64,000 bases of DNA from Acorus gramineus (Eukaryota; Streptophyta; Magnoliopsida; Acorales; Acoraceae), in NCBI GenBank assembly GCA_030737835.1, contig CM060849.1, positions 26,904,311 to 26,968,310 on the forward strand, in the 5' to 3' direction. The position numbers and the translations under genes were made by a program. Below, in pieces: positions 36,201 to 46,202 of the stretch; position 1 is the first letter of the stretch; each line of letters opens with the position of its first letter. The notes under the pieces are model-generated. The model was not told the origin of the DNA. It ran no database searches and saw nothing but the letters and a program-made list of their open reading frames with translations.

Positions 36201-38532
36201 GTGTTCTTGATCACATACCACTTTAGCTTTAAAATGTAGCTCCAATTTAATACCTGTTTCGTGATGTTTTTATATGCATTTTTTTAACCAAAATGTATTA
36301 CTCCATGTACCTATCCAGTTGTAAATCAATAGTTAAGTCCTGATGCAACTCAGGAAGGAAAACCTGAACCTACAGGAAACAAGGTCATACATTTTAAGCA
36401 TCAGCAGTCAGTGTGCAATAATGTACAACCTATATGTGGCGACAGAGAAATTTTTTTTTTAGTTTTGTGCCACTATGCAATTTATCTGCAAAACAGATCC
36501 TCCATACATCCAAGGACATGGTACCTTTCCCAGCCTTTGATATCACAGCTCGTGAATCTCCAACATTTGCAACATATAGATGGCGACCAACTAATACAGC
36601 TGTTGAAGCTGTGGAACCATCATCTCTTAAACTATTACTTTCAGAATCCAAGAACTCTGAATCAGTCTTCTGATACGTCTCACCTGCAGCTTGAACAAAA
36701 TGAAACAAAAGCAAAAGCTCCATGATAAACATGTTATTGAGAAATAAATATCTTGAACAAGCAAATAACGCACTTAGCAATGTGTTGTCAAGAACTTGAA
36801 CGCACTTATCGCTATTTTAGTATCGGTCATGAACAGAGGATGTTTGATTAGATTCTCAAACAAGTGTTCTTTCAAATATTCAGCTGCTCGTGACCCTCCA
36901 TGGCCTGCAATGAGAAATCATTATTGATTGGCTAACAAAATAACATTCCTTAAATTATGCAAAATCACGTGAAAAGAGAAGAATAGAAGCATACCATCAA
37001 ATATCCCAAACATGCAAACTGTTTGCCCATCAACCTTCGACAGTTTAACATCAAAGAAATCCTCCATAGTCACCCTCTTTCCTCTAAAACTTGAAAAACC
37101 ACAGCTCAATCTTCCATCTTCACTGACAATCAGTTAAACAAATCCATGAGAGTGATGTAATATGGCCCTCCAAATAAAGCATTATAACATAATAGGAAGG
37201 GGAAAACAAAAGCATTGTCAATGTGAAAAAGGAACAGCTGTTAGCTTTCTTTTTTCCAAGCAACCAGCGAAACTTGCTATGTCCTACATGGGCTCGTGAC
37301 TCTGATAACCTCAAAGTAAAGCAGCACTCATTGATGGAAAATTTATTATTTCTTTTTTATTTTTTGAAGATTGACGAACTGAATGATATTTTTATTCCAA
37401 TTTATTCCTCTCCCTTTCAATCAAACTTTTCCTTCCCATAATGTTCCGCTCCATCGCATAATGTACATCATCGCATACAGTATACTAAACTTGTAAAGAG
37501 AGTAAAACAAGCTTCTATTATTGGCATATTAGTCTATGAGACAACTTCTTTATAAAAAAGATCGCTTGGCTTTATAAAAAAGACTTGCATGCTATTTTCA
37601 TTCCTTTTCACACTAATGAACTCTCTAATTTTATGTTCTCTCATTTATATTCCCAAATATGTGCTTATGAACCTTATATTATATTCAGCCAGGAAGTTTG
37701 GCGACTGATCTACTGTTCTCTTCCCTTTTTCATTGTATTGTCAATATCTGCATGCATTTTAACACGTGATGGGTTGCAAATTTGAACTTGCAAATTTGAC
37801 ATATGCAAATCTGTCACATTGGGTTGCACGCGTCAAAATATTGATCAAGAAAAGAAAAACGCTATCAATCTACATCTTTTTTCTACAAAAGGCAGCAAAA
37901 GAGGATGGCAAACTAGAAATAGCATATACACTCCATACAGACTGCATATAGCACCCAGACTTGTGCTGACCACTTGTCAGTTGTGGAGATTCTAAATTTG
38001 ATCCACCAATCCCAAGCCCATCATACATTTCCGGTATTTTTCAACGAAGACAGACAGAAAGAATCCACATTTCAAACAATACCCCAGGAAACAGACAAGC
38101 GAGAGGATCACAAATGCCAAGCAACAACCAGATCCTTCATCAAAGCTCAACAACCGACGAAAAGAACAAGTCAGGACAATCTGCTCAGTGGATTTGGCAC
38201 ACCAAAACAATCAAAACTTACCTTTTCTACCATAGCATTTCCAAATCTACAACCACAGATTCAATCCAAGTTTCCAAATTTACATATAGAACTCACAGGC
38301 AATGAAGCCAACAAATGCCAAGAAACACCAACCAATCAAAATTCAGGTTTCAGACATCAATTTAAGAATATATAAAAAAAAAAAAAAAATTGGGATAATT
38401 CGAACACACATTCAGCTCTAAATCTCACCTCTTCCAACCTCCACTCGAATAACCACCATCATTGTGGTGGCGCTCCTTCTCCGGCAAAACATCCACGACG
38501 GCCGCCGCCGTCCCACCCGCATCAACCATCAT
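33276..38532 (-). CDS. Protein phosphatase 2C (PP2C76-like), 312 aa
   Basis: Eight exons join in frame on the minus strand, given 5' to 3' by upper-lower position: 38532-38429, 37122-36995, 36904-36806, 36683-36525, 35579-35493, 35041-34950, 34220-34146 and 33470-33276. The product is a Mg2+/Mn2+-dependent Ser/Thr phosphatase. It shows the PP2C motifs in order: [10 protein letters not shown] (48-57), FDGHGG with metal-binding Asp77-Gly78, RDDGSTAS (130-137), VGDSRAV (151-157), [31 protein letters not shown] with Asp239, and GSADN with Asp278. All key acidic residues are present, so it should be active. The short N-terminus has no signal peptide or membrane span. Motif wording and length fit the Arabidopsis PP2C76 (At5g53140) type, from memory. 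Substrates are unknown. The last acceptor reads CAAG rather than CAG. The first Met is 38532; the next codon is also Met. Confidence 0.93.
33509..33891. mobile_element. MITE-like repeat in the last intron of the phosphatase gene
   Basis: It starts GGAAAATGTTAGGGACAATC and ends GGGAATGACTGAGTGTATAA plus GCACCCTT. The inverse of the end carries TCAGTCATTCCCACAGT, similar to the start (CAATCATTCATTCCTGCAGT). The same family is found at 61886-62152 in the channel gene. Inside, a poly-T/ATGTATATATTT unit is duplicated and TACTAGGTTAGG occurs twice. Confidence 0.6.
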
Positions 38533-38572
38533 CCTCGCAACGAAAAAGCCCCCGAACCTGCGATTCGGACTG

Positions 38573-38638
38573 TCACAGCGATCTCAGATTCGGATCCCGC
38601 TCTCTCCACCTCCGCAGGCCAACGAGTCGCATAAACAT
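38573..38638 (-). promoter_or_regulatory. 21-codon uORF in the phosphatase leader
   Basis: On the minus strand an ATG at 38638 opens a frame of 21 codons (MFMRLVGLRRWRERDPNLRS plus Leu) that stops at 38573, 40 bases before the main start at 38532. The peptide is strongly basic. If the transcript starts near 38765, as the TATA box suggests, this is the first ATG scanned. Confidence 0.55.
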
Positions 38639-38770
38639 CTACAGATCTCTCTAAAATCGAACCTCAAAAAACCTCGCCCGAGTTGTACCGCGACAGATCG
38701 AAGAGGATGAACTCGGATCGTGAAGCGCGATTGAACGGTTGAGCTCCGGCGATCGACGTCTCTCGAAGTG

Positions 38771-38803
38771 AGTGAGAGAGAGAGAGAGAGAGAGTTTATA
38801 AGG
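38771..38803 (-). promoter_or_regulatory. TATA-like box and CT-repeat of the phosphatase promoter
   Basis: Read on the minus strand, CCTTATAAAC is followed by an uninterrupted CT dinucleotide run (GA on the plus strand, 38771-38793). TATA followed by a CT tract at the transcription start is a common plant core-promoter layout. This places the start near 38765 and gives a leader of about 230 bases. Confidence 0.55.
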
Positions 38804-39783
38804 GGGCACCTGGGGCAGGCACGAGAGCGAGAGAGAGAACGTGGCACAGGCAGTAGTCCCTCGCATGCATCCGACCTTTTCTTCTTGTTTTTTCTTTTTT
38901 TCTGTAAAGCTGCTCTTACTTTATCTTTGGACATCCTTACTCAACATGTATATAATAACACTTTATTATAAAACTTTTTCCATTTTGAAAAAATGATTCT
39001 ACGTAGTAGTATTATTATTCTTTCCACCCACACCCACATAGTTATTCAACGTATCCTTTTTAAAAAAATAAGAATGGTGAATCTCTCGTGATCCATTCAA
39101 TTTTAAAAAATCATCAATTATATCACACAGATCAATATTAAATAGTCAAACAGATTACAGAAACCTAAGACTCTTTCTGTGACTCATTCAATTTGTGCAG
39201 TCATCAGTTATATAATACGTTCGACATCATAGAGTCGAACATGTCACAGAAACCTAAGGCTCTCTCTGTGACCCATTTGACTTTGTGAAGTCGTCAATTA
39301 TACAGTGTTTTAAAACCCAACCCGACCTGCTTGGTTGAACCAGTTAAACATTCACCCTCTTTGAATTCCAGTTCAGTTTACCCTTATGATCCAATGATAT
39401 AAAAACCGGTAGAGCTCCATTAACCCATCGGTTGAACTAACGGTCAAAATAGATTGATATAACTGACAACTATGTCAAAATAGATTGATATGACTATGCC
39501 AAAATTGATGTGAATAAGCTAGTGTTTTATTCTAGGTCCCTTATCTAATTGTGTTATTTCACGCAATTCATTTCATTGAGATAAATGAACTCCACTATTA
39601 AATCAATTATCATCACATTTTATAAATCAAGGGACCACAAGTTAAATCATTTTTTCATCTTATTCACATTTTTTCTCATTTTATTCTAATGGTCAATCAA
39701 ACAATAAAAACTTTATTATTATGTTTCTTAATGAGAAAAACTAAAAACACAATTAAACAAAATATCATTTATTTATTCTATTA
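38804..39783. other. Upstream region of the phosphatase gene and spacer
   Basis: No gene. The proximal part contains GGCACCTGGGGCAGGCAC and a GA-rich stretch. Farther out, a motif CAGAAACCTAAG...CTCT(T/C)TCTGTGAC occurs twice (about 39158 and 39247), which suggests a diverged tandem duplicate of about 90 bases. Confidence 0.45.
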
Positions 39784-40240
39784 CCACCCGTTTGGATTGA
39801 GGAATTGAGTTATTCTGGATAGATAACTATACCAGCATAGATAACAATTCTAGAATAAGAGATTTTTTATTTGGTTGTGTTTTTTATTATTCTCATTGGA
39901 AAACGTAAGAATAAATGTTGAGTTGTTTGGTTGATAAAGAATAAAATATAAATAAAGTGTAAAAAAATTGATTTGACATGTGGACCATTTGATATATGAA
40001 AGGTGTTGATAGGTGATTTGATGTGATAAGGTGCAAAAAGTTGATTTGACATGTGGGCCCATGGGAATAGATAAACTGAGTATAGCTTATCCTAGGGGTT
40101 ACTTAGAATTGTTATACTCTCTTATACTCGTTTAAACTGGCTTAGTAATATCAAGTTATACTCTGCAAACAAATAGCTATTTTCCCTATCTATTCTTATA
40201 CCACCTTTATCCGAGCTTAACCCATTACCCAAAGGGGGGG
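39784..40240 (+). mobile_element. Tourist-like MITE (457 bp), TTA target duplication
   Basis: Flanked by TTA on both sides (39781-39783 and 40241-40243). The ends CCACCCGTTTGGATT and ACCCAAAGGGGGGG are inverted repeats. The subterminal block TTTGGTTGTGTTTTTTATTA with TTCTCATTGGAAAACGTAAG marks it as the same family as the copies at 41361, 44825 and 45259. No coding region. Confidence 0.75.
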
Positions 40241-40375
40241 TTAGTAAATAATCTATTATTAGGATGGTCATAAACCACAAAATAGCTTATATCTATATCC
40301 AAATGATACATTAAAGTAAAACTATATGTATTAAATTCATGTGTGTCTGCATTTTATTTTATTTTTTCTTAGGAC

Positions 40376-40808
40376 CCGTATAGAGTGTGACACAGGTTTA
40401 TTTGTCTCTGATAGCTATAACGGGATAGATAACAATCCATATTAAATAAGTAAATTTTTATTTGGTTGTCTTTCTGTTATTCTCATGAGAAATGTAAAAA
40501 GTGACCTTTTTGTTATTTAGTTTATCTTGGATAAAGCAATGATAAGTGGTGGATAAGGGATGAATAAAAGTTTATGACTTTTTAAATAACAACTATATCC
40601 TTGAATAAGTGTGAGAAATGTATAATTGATTTAATAAATGTGACAATTTTTTGAATGTGTGTGAGACTATTTAAGTGAGATATTTTTTTTAAAATACCAA
40701 AGAATGATATTTTAATTCCTAGGCATAAATAAGCCATGATAAGTAATTCTAGTATTTCCTTAGAATAATTATCATGTCTTATCTTAGTTTATTCAGACAT
40801 AGCTATTA
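40376..40808 (+). mobile_element. Degenerate copy of the same MITE family
   Basis: It shares TTTTTATTTGGTTGTCTTTC, GTTATTCTCATGAGAAATGT and GATAAGTGGTGGATAAGG with the intact copies and ends in TCATGTCTTATCTTAGTTTA. Terminal repeats are eroded, so the ends are approximate. Confidence 0.5.
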
Positions 40809-41357
40809 GGCCCCGTTTGATTCAAATCTAGTGTTTGGTTACCCCGGTCCCATTGAAAATTCTTTTGAATAATCGTCAATAAACATGTGGGTAAGTCAGC
40901 ACTAAGACTCGAATCCAAGACATACTTTTAACACAAGTAATCTGTGAATCGTTGTGATATGACCACTGGGAATGTAAGGAAATAAAATTTGTAAGTATAT
41001 GTATAATAATAAGGGTATTTTAGACATTTAAAACAAATTTCTTATCATTTTCCATGTGTTAACCAAATATTGAAAAGTGATTTTTTTGGAGAAATTCACT
41101 GCTGAATCAAACATTCTGATGGAATTTGGATTACTGATAAAATTAATCTTAGTAAAGTAATTCCACAAAAAAATTACACGAAGCAAACGGAATCTCAAGG
41201 CTTATTTAGGAAAAATGAGCGAATAAAAATTATTCTCTACTATTCACATTTATTCTATGTTAATTCTCCATCACCACAAACAAGAGGCCAGAGTTACCAA
41301 AGTGAACCGCTGAGGCTAAAAATTGAGTTGTCTCAATTTGGGTTTTAAGTCAATCTC
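40809..41357. other. Spacer, possible further MITE remnant
   Basis: GGCCCCGTTTGATTC at about 40810 and CGAAGCAAACGGAATCTC near 41178 could be the ends of another MITE. Without a target-site duplication this stays tentative. No coding signal. Confidence 0.35.
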
Positions 41358-41360
41358 TAA

Positions 41361-41892
41361 GCCCCCGTTTGGATACAGAATATGATTTATTCTTGAGTAT
41401 ACAATTATTCTAACATAAGTGAGTAAAAATAAGAATAAAATAATTTTGTGTTTAGTTGTGTTTTGACTTATTCTCATTGGGAAACGTAATAATAAAGTTT
41501 TTGTTGTTTAGATAAAATGTGAATAAAGTGTGGATAAGGATTATAAAATGTAAAAAAATGATGACATTTGATTTGACAAGTGATTTGTAAAAAGTGATGA
41601 CAGTTGATTTGACAATGAACTCACATATTATTTGGATGAAATAACCTGGAATAACTTTAATTCCAAAGATTGGTTGAAATACATATACCATTTTATATCA
41701 GCTTATTCTTTATAAGATATTCCAAGATATATCTGACAAACAAACGGATCAAAACCCCTATTTCAGTCAATGCCACTTTATTCTGGGGTTTATTCTCAAA
41801 ATAAACAGAGGTCTAGATATTCTGAGTATCCAAACAACTTATTTAAGGTATTTCAGAATCTATATGAAGTTATACCGCATCCAAACGGGGGC
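41361..41892 (+). mobile_element. Tourist-like MITE (532 bp) with perfect ends and TAA duplication
   Basis: The terminal repeats GCCCCCGTTTGGAT and ATCCAAACGGGGGC are exact inverses. TAA lies on both sides (41358-41360 and 41893-41895). Subterminal TTAGTTGTGTTTTGACTTAT and TCTCATTGGGAAACGTAATA tie it to the neighbouring copies. This is the best-preserved member in the window and defines the family's ends. No transposase. Confidence 0.88.
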
Positions 41893-41895
41893 TAA

Positions 41896-42350
41896 GAACA
41901 CTGGCATGTTCAGGTAAGGACACAAAAGGCACTTAAGACTTGAAAGAGTCAAATGAAGGTGTGATTCAGACGAAGGAACCTTTTTGGGAGAGGTTGAGTT
42001 TGGTCGAGGGAGATGAAAAATTTTCCTCAGAATGTCTGGAAAAGGAGAAGCCAACAACCACTAAAAACACTACCCATTGGTGGATCACGATTTGCTCCCT
42101 CTATTATTGTTGTACCTCTCTCTCTCTCTCTCTCTGTTCTTCTTTTCTTTTACTTTCGATAAGTTTCTGCCTCCCGTGACTCATCGACTGTCTGTCTCTG
42201 TGGCTTGACTTTTGGAGGGTGCGCAGAAGATACTGATCGGAAATCTTCAAATCCATATCTTTTTCTGAATCTCTTGCATACAAATATCAATATTTATATT
42301 CATTTGTTCTTATATCATGTAGCTCATGAAATTTTTTTTTTTTTTTTAAT
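41896..42350. other. Spacer with a CT microsatellite
   Basis: A (CT)n run lies at about 42117-42136, and the stretch also has a poly-T run near 42331. No gene is recognised. Confidence 0.5.
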
Positions 42351-42390
42351 GAATGACGTGTCAATTTTAAAGGATTTATGTGGACATTAT

Positions 42391-42625
42391 TTAAGTGATG
42401 GATTTTTGTAGACTTTTTAGACTTTCACATACTTTTGTAGACTTTCACAAATTGATTCTCATAGACTTTCACAGATTTTTACATACTTTCACATATTGAC
42501 TCTCATGGACTTTCACAGAATTTCACAGACTTTCATAGATATTTGTAGACTTTCACAAATCACTCTCATGGACTCTCATAGACTTTTGCAGACTTTTACA
42601 GACTTTCAGAGATTGACTCTTTTCA
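42391..42625. repeat. Irregular AGACTTTCACA repeat array, left arm of a larger inverted structure
   Basis: AGACTTTCACA or close variants occur about a dozen times, broken by TACTTTCACATA, TCTCATGGAC and TTTTTGTAGAC. The beginning, TTAAGTGATGGATTTTTGTA, is found inverted at 43395-43435 (TACAAAGGTCCACAAGAATC then CATCACTTAT). The array and its inverse may therefore be the two subterminal parts of one element of about 1.1 kb. Confidence 0.6.
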
Positions 42626-43491
42626 CATGTGGATTTCTATTAATAAACACAATAATGTTTTTGAAATTTTAAAATAACAAATAAAGAATTTAAATATTCA
42701 AATTTAACATGAATTATTGATACCCAACATAAAATGTAATTTAATATTATAAATATCAATATTCACATATCTGAAATGCATATTGCTAGAATGCCATGAT
42801 ATAGATATCATTTTTAACTAGATAATATTACATTAGTTCACCATGAATATTGATGTCATGGTCATCCCACATACGTTTAGCTATATTTAATCGTCAATTA
42901 TTGGCATCTCGACGTTGTTGCTCTTGAGTTTAAACTTCTGGAGGGTCTTCATTGTCCTCTCGTTGTTGCTCCTCAGTTAGAACATTTTAAAAAAAAAATA
43001 TATGCATCTATATTGTACAATATTAGAAACATCTTCAAGAAAAATCAAATCAAACATTATACGTATAATCAAATATATGATAAATCTATATTTTAGAAAA
43101 TAATTGTGGATAATCTAGGTATATATTATGTAAAAAAGTCTACCATTCTCATATATTCATCAAACATATGAGGTGATAGGAATATTTCATACATATGGAC
43201 ATTCATAAAAAAAAGATGATAAATAAAGAAAAAAATGTGAATAAAAATATGAAAGGCATGGATAAAAATCATAAAGGAGATTTGTTAAAAGAAAAAAAGA
43301 AGAAATATTCACAATGTTGAAATAAAAGTCCATGAGAATCCCACCCATTTGGGTGGGATTTTGAAATGATTTTTTCCTTTATATTTCTCTCTCAAAAGTC
43401 TACAAAGGTCCACAAGAATCCATCACTTATGAAAGTCTTCACAAATCCTGTTTAAATTGAATAACACATGACAAAATGTCTACCATGAGAA

Positions 43492-43826
43492 GTCTCAATC
43501 GAATAACGCTTGACTTTTTGTCCACGAAATAATGTCTCAATTGAATAACACTGGACTTTATGTCCACGAAATAATGTCTCAATTGAATAACACTAGACTT
43601 ATGTCTACAAAATAATGTCTCAATCGAATAACGCTAGACTTTTTGTCTATGAAATAATGTCTCAATCGAATAACGCTAGACTTTTTGTCCATGAAATAAT
43701 GTCTCAATCAAATAACGCTGGACTTTTTGTCTATGAAATAATGTCTCAATCGAATAACGCTGGACTTTTTGTCTACGAAATAATATTTTAATTGAATAAC
43801 GCTGGACTTTTTGTCCATGAACCAAA
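43492..43826. repeat. 42-bp minisatellite, eight units
   Basis: Units start at 43492, 43534, 43576, 43617, 43659, 43701, 43743 and 43785; one is 41 bases, the rest 42. Each contains GTCTCAATYRAATAAC followed by a small inverted repeat such as TGGAC-TTTTT-GTCCA or TAGAC-TTTTT-GTCTA, then TGAAATAAT. The last unit is degenerate. The array lies just outside the right arm of the inverted structure that starts near 42391. Confidence 0.9.
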
Positions 43827-44824
43827 GTCCTGATTGAAAAACACCAGATTTACAAATCCATGAACATAGACATTTTGTTCATGAAAATCCTAATTGACTA
43901 CTCCCCTATTAGTCCTGTGTTCACAGTACACGATTTGATTAACGAAAGTTCACGACCTGAATAATCTATCATCCGCGAGTTTGATCTGCCGATCCACTTT
44001 CATCCGACGACCAGACCATTCTAAGTCATTATTGGGATCAAATCCCAAATTTCTAACAAATATATACCATCTAGGACAATTAATACAGATCCCTAAAATA
44101 CTAAAGTCAAAATCCCCCTAGATCAAGGGATCTCTCCTCATCATTCAATCGAGGAGAGATCGACAATCGATTCTAGAACACCATCAGCTAACTCTTTAAA
44201 TAGGGAATCGAGTTCTAGTTCTTTCTATTGAGGTATGTGAAAAACTTTTTTTTTCTTTGACTAATTTGGGTGTCGGAGGGTATTTTGTAGGTCATCCTCT
44301 CCCGGTATGTATTTTCGAATTCTTGGATCAGTAGTGGTAATCAGTACTAAACAGTTGGAAGAAAGAGGAACAGATGGATCTCGCAACACGGATTCAGGTT
44401 CACCTATTTTGTCCCCACCATTTACATTAATTTGAGTGACCAAATGATATATTAGAACGATACTTGAATTAAAATAGAGACCGTATATTTTCTCATCTCA
44501 TTCAGAAATCATATAAAGATAGAGGTGGCCATGGGCTGAGCCGACTGTTTGATTTGGACAGGATCCAAGAAAAATTTCAAAGCCTGAATCCGCACCTAGG
44601 CCTGAAGGACTTTGGGTTCGAACGGAGTTGTACTTCGAGCCGGCTTAATTGCATAATTTACAGTGCATCGTTTCTAAAAAAAATAAAAATAGTAATTTAA
44701 GATAGACATATATGTAGTGTTTTTTAAAAGAAGAAATACATTATTATGTAAAATAATTTGGTTGTTATCAAGCTCATTTATTTGTCTTATGGTGTTTATC
44801 ATACAAGCATAAAAATGACTCCTG
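43827..44824. other. Spacer with a perfect 11-bp hairpin
   Basis: GATCTCTCCTC (44129-44139) and GAGGAGAGATC (44151-44161) are exact inverses around an 11-base loop. No adjoining gene uses this as an obvious terminator. A minus-strand open frame at 44261-44443 is not recognised. Confidence 0.45.
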
Positions 44825-45257
44825 GTCCCCTTTTGGAACAAGAATATGATTTAATCTTGGGTATACATTTATTCTGGCATAAGTGGGGATAAAGTAATTT
44901 TGTGTTTGGTTGTGTTTTGAATTATTCTCGTTGGTAAACATAAGAATAAATGTTTTGTTGTTTGGATAAAATGTGAATAAAGTACGATAAGGATTTATAG
45001 AAGATGAAAAAATAATGATAGTTGATTTAACAGGTGATTTATAAGAGGTGATAACAGTTGATTTGACAGTGGACCCACATATTCTTTGGATGGAATAACC
45101 TAGGATAACTTTAATTCCAGGGGTTGATTGGAATCCATATACCACTTTATACCAGTTTATTCTGGCATACTTTATCTCTAGTTATCTATGTTTCCAAACA
45201 CCCTTTATCCCTTATTCCCCTTTATCCGAGGGGTTATTCCCGTTCCAAATGGGAACT
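44825..45257 (+). mobile_element. Tourist-like MITE copy, directly beside the next one
   Basis: It starts GGTCCCCTTTTGGAAC and ends GTTCCAAATGGGAAC, which pair as inverted repeats. Subterminal TTTGGTTGTGTTTTGAATTA and TTCTCGTTGGTAAACATAAG are shared with the 41361 and 45259 copies. The target-site duplication is not clear. Confidence 0.65.
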
Positions 45258-45258
45258 T

Positions 45259-45714
45259 GCCCATGTTTGGTTCAAGAATATAATTATTCTGAGATTTATG
45301 ACTATTCTAGTATAAATAAGGATAAAATGATTTTGTGTTTGGTTGTGTTTTGAATTATTCCCATTGGGAAACGTAATAATAAAGTTTTTGTTGTTTGGAT
45401 AAAATATAAATAAAGTGTGGATAAAAATTTATAAAAGATAAAAAAAAATGATGACAGTTGATTTATAAGAGGAGATGACAGTTGATTTATAAGATGTGAT
45501 GACAGTTGATTTGATAGTGGGCCTACATATTCTTTTGGTATGAATAACTTGAAATAACTTAATTCTAATGGGTGGATGGAATCCATATACCACTTTATAC
45601 TAGTTAATTCTGACATACAGATTCTCATTTATTTCAGTTATTCAAACAACCATAATGAAGTTATTCCGACTAATTCCAATTTATACCGGGCTTATTCTCT
45701 AACCAAACATGGGC
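45259..45714 (+). mobile_element. Tourist-like MITE copy (456 bp)
   Basis: The ends GCCCATGTTTGGTT and AACCAAACATGGGC are exact inverses. The inner block TTTGGTTGTGTTTTGAATTA, TTCCCATTGGGAAACGTAAT is nearly identical to the other copies. TTGATTTATAAGA...TGATGACAG is repeated inside. It begins one base after the preceding copy, so target duplications are obscured. Confidence 0.8.
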
Positions 45715-45794
45715 TTAAGGTTTTATTTGTGCCACAGTATAAGTGAAGGAAATTAATGAAGAGTAAAAAAAAATTATTTCACCATTCAAAAATC

Positions 45795-45908
45795 TAGGAT
45801 CTGTGTCAAACAAAAAAAAAATTCATATTTTTATCCCTTATTTTGTCTCATTAGGATCTGTGTCAAACAAAAAAAAAATTCATATTTTTATCCCTTATTT
45901 TGTCTCAT
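45795..45908. repeat. 57-bp perfect tandem duplication
   Basis: The unit beginning TAGGATCTGTGTCAAAC and ending TTTTGTCTCAT occurs twice without visible differences, at 45795-45851 and 45852-45908. Its identity implies a recent event or an assembly duplicate. Confidence 0.9.
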
Positions 45909-46202
45909 TAGGACAAGTAATGATTTTCTTCTTCTTTTTCTATAGTTGAGAATTTTAGAAAAATTAATGGAAAATTATTTTATTAATTTTCACCACATGT
46001 GCGGACACTGTTAATTTGGTCAAAGTTTAACCTAAATTCTCTCTCTGTTTTTTTAATTTGAATTTATGCACAAACACACCCTTAAAAATAGGGCGTTGTT
46101 ACACCCAGATCCATTTCTAGCCCCAATTTCAGCCCTACATGCATCGATAGATTTCTATCGACGCATATGCTCACGTTAACAAGACATATGTTATTAAACA
46201 AA

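Noticed and set aside
37974-38375. 133-codon plus-strand frame opposite the phosphatase intron
   Set aside because: It lies entirely in intron 1 of the minus-strand phosphatase gene and has no recognisable domain; its openness fits chance.
40900-40930. SINE or tRNA piece with ACTCGAATCC
   Set aside because: A short B-box-like string only, without a poly-A end or second promoter box.
43492-43826. CRISPR-like array
   Set aside because: Units are directly adjacent without unique spacers, the genome is a plant's, and no cas genes exist. It is a minisatellite.
44261-44443. Minus-strand 60-codon frame with mixed composition
   Set aside because: The composition looks protein-like, but there is no start context, no exon partner and no recognised motif.
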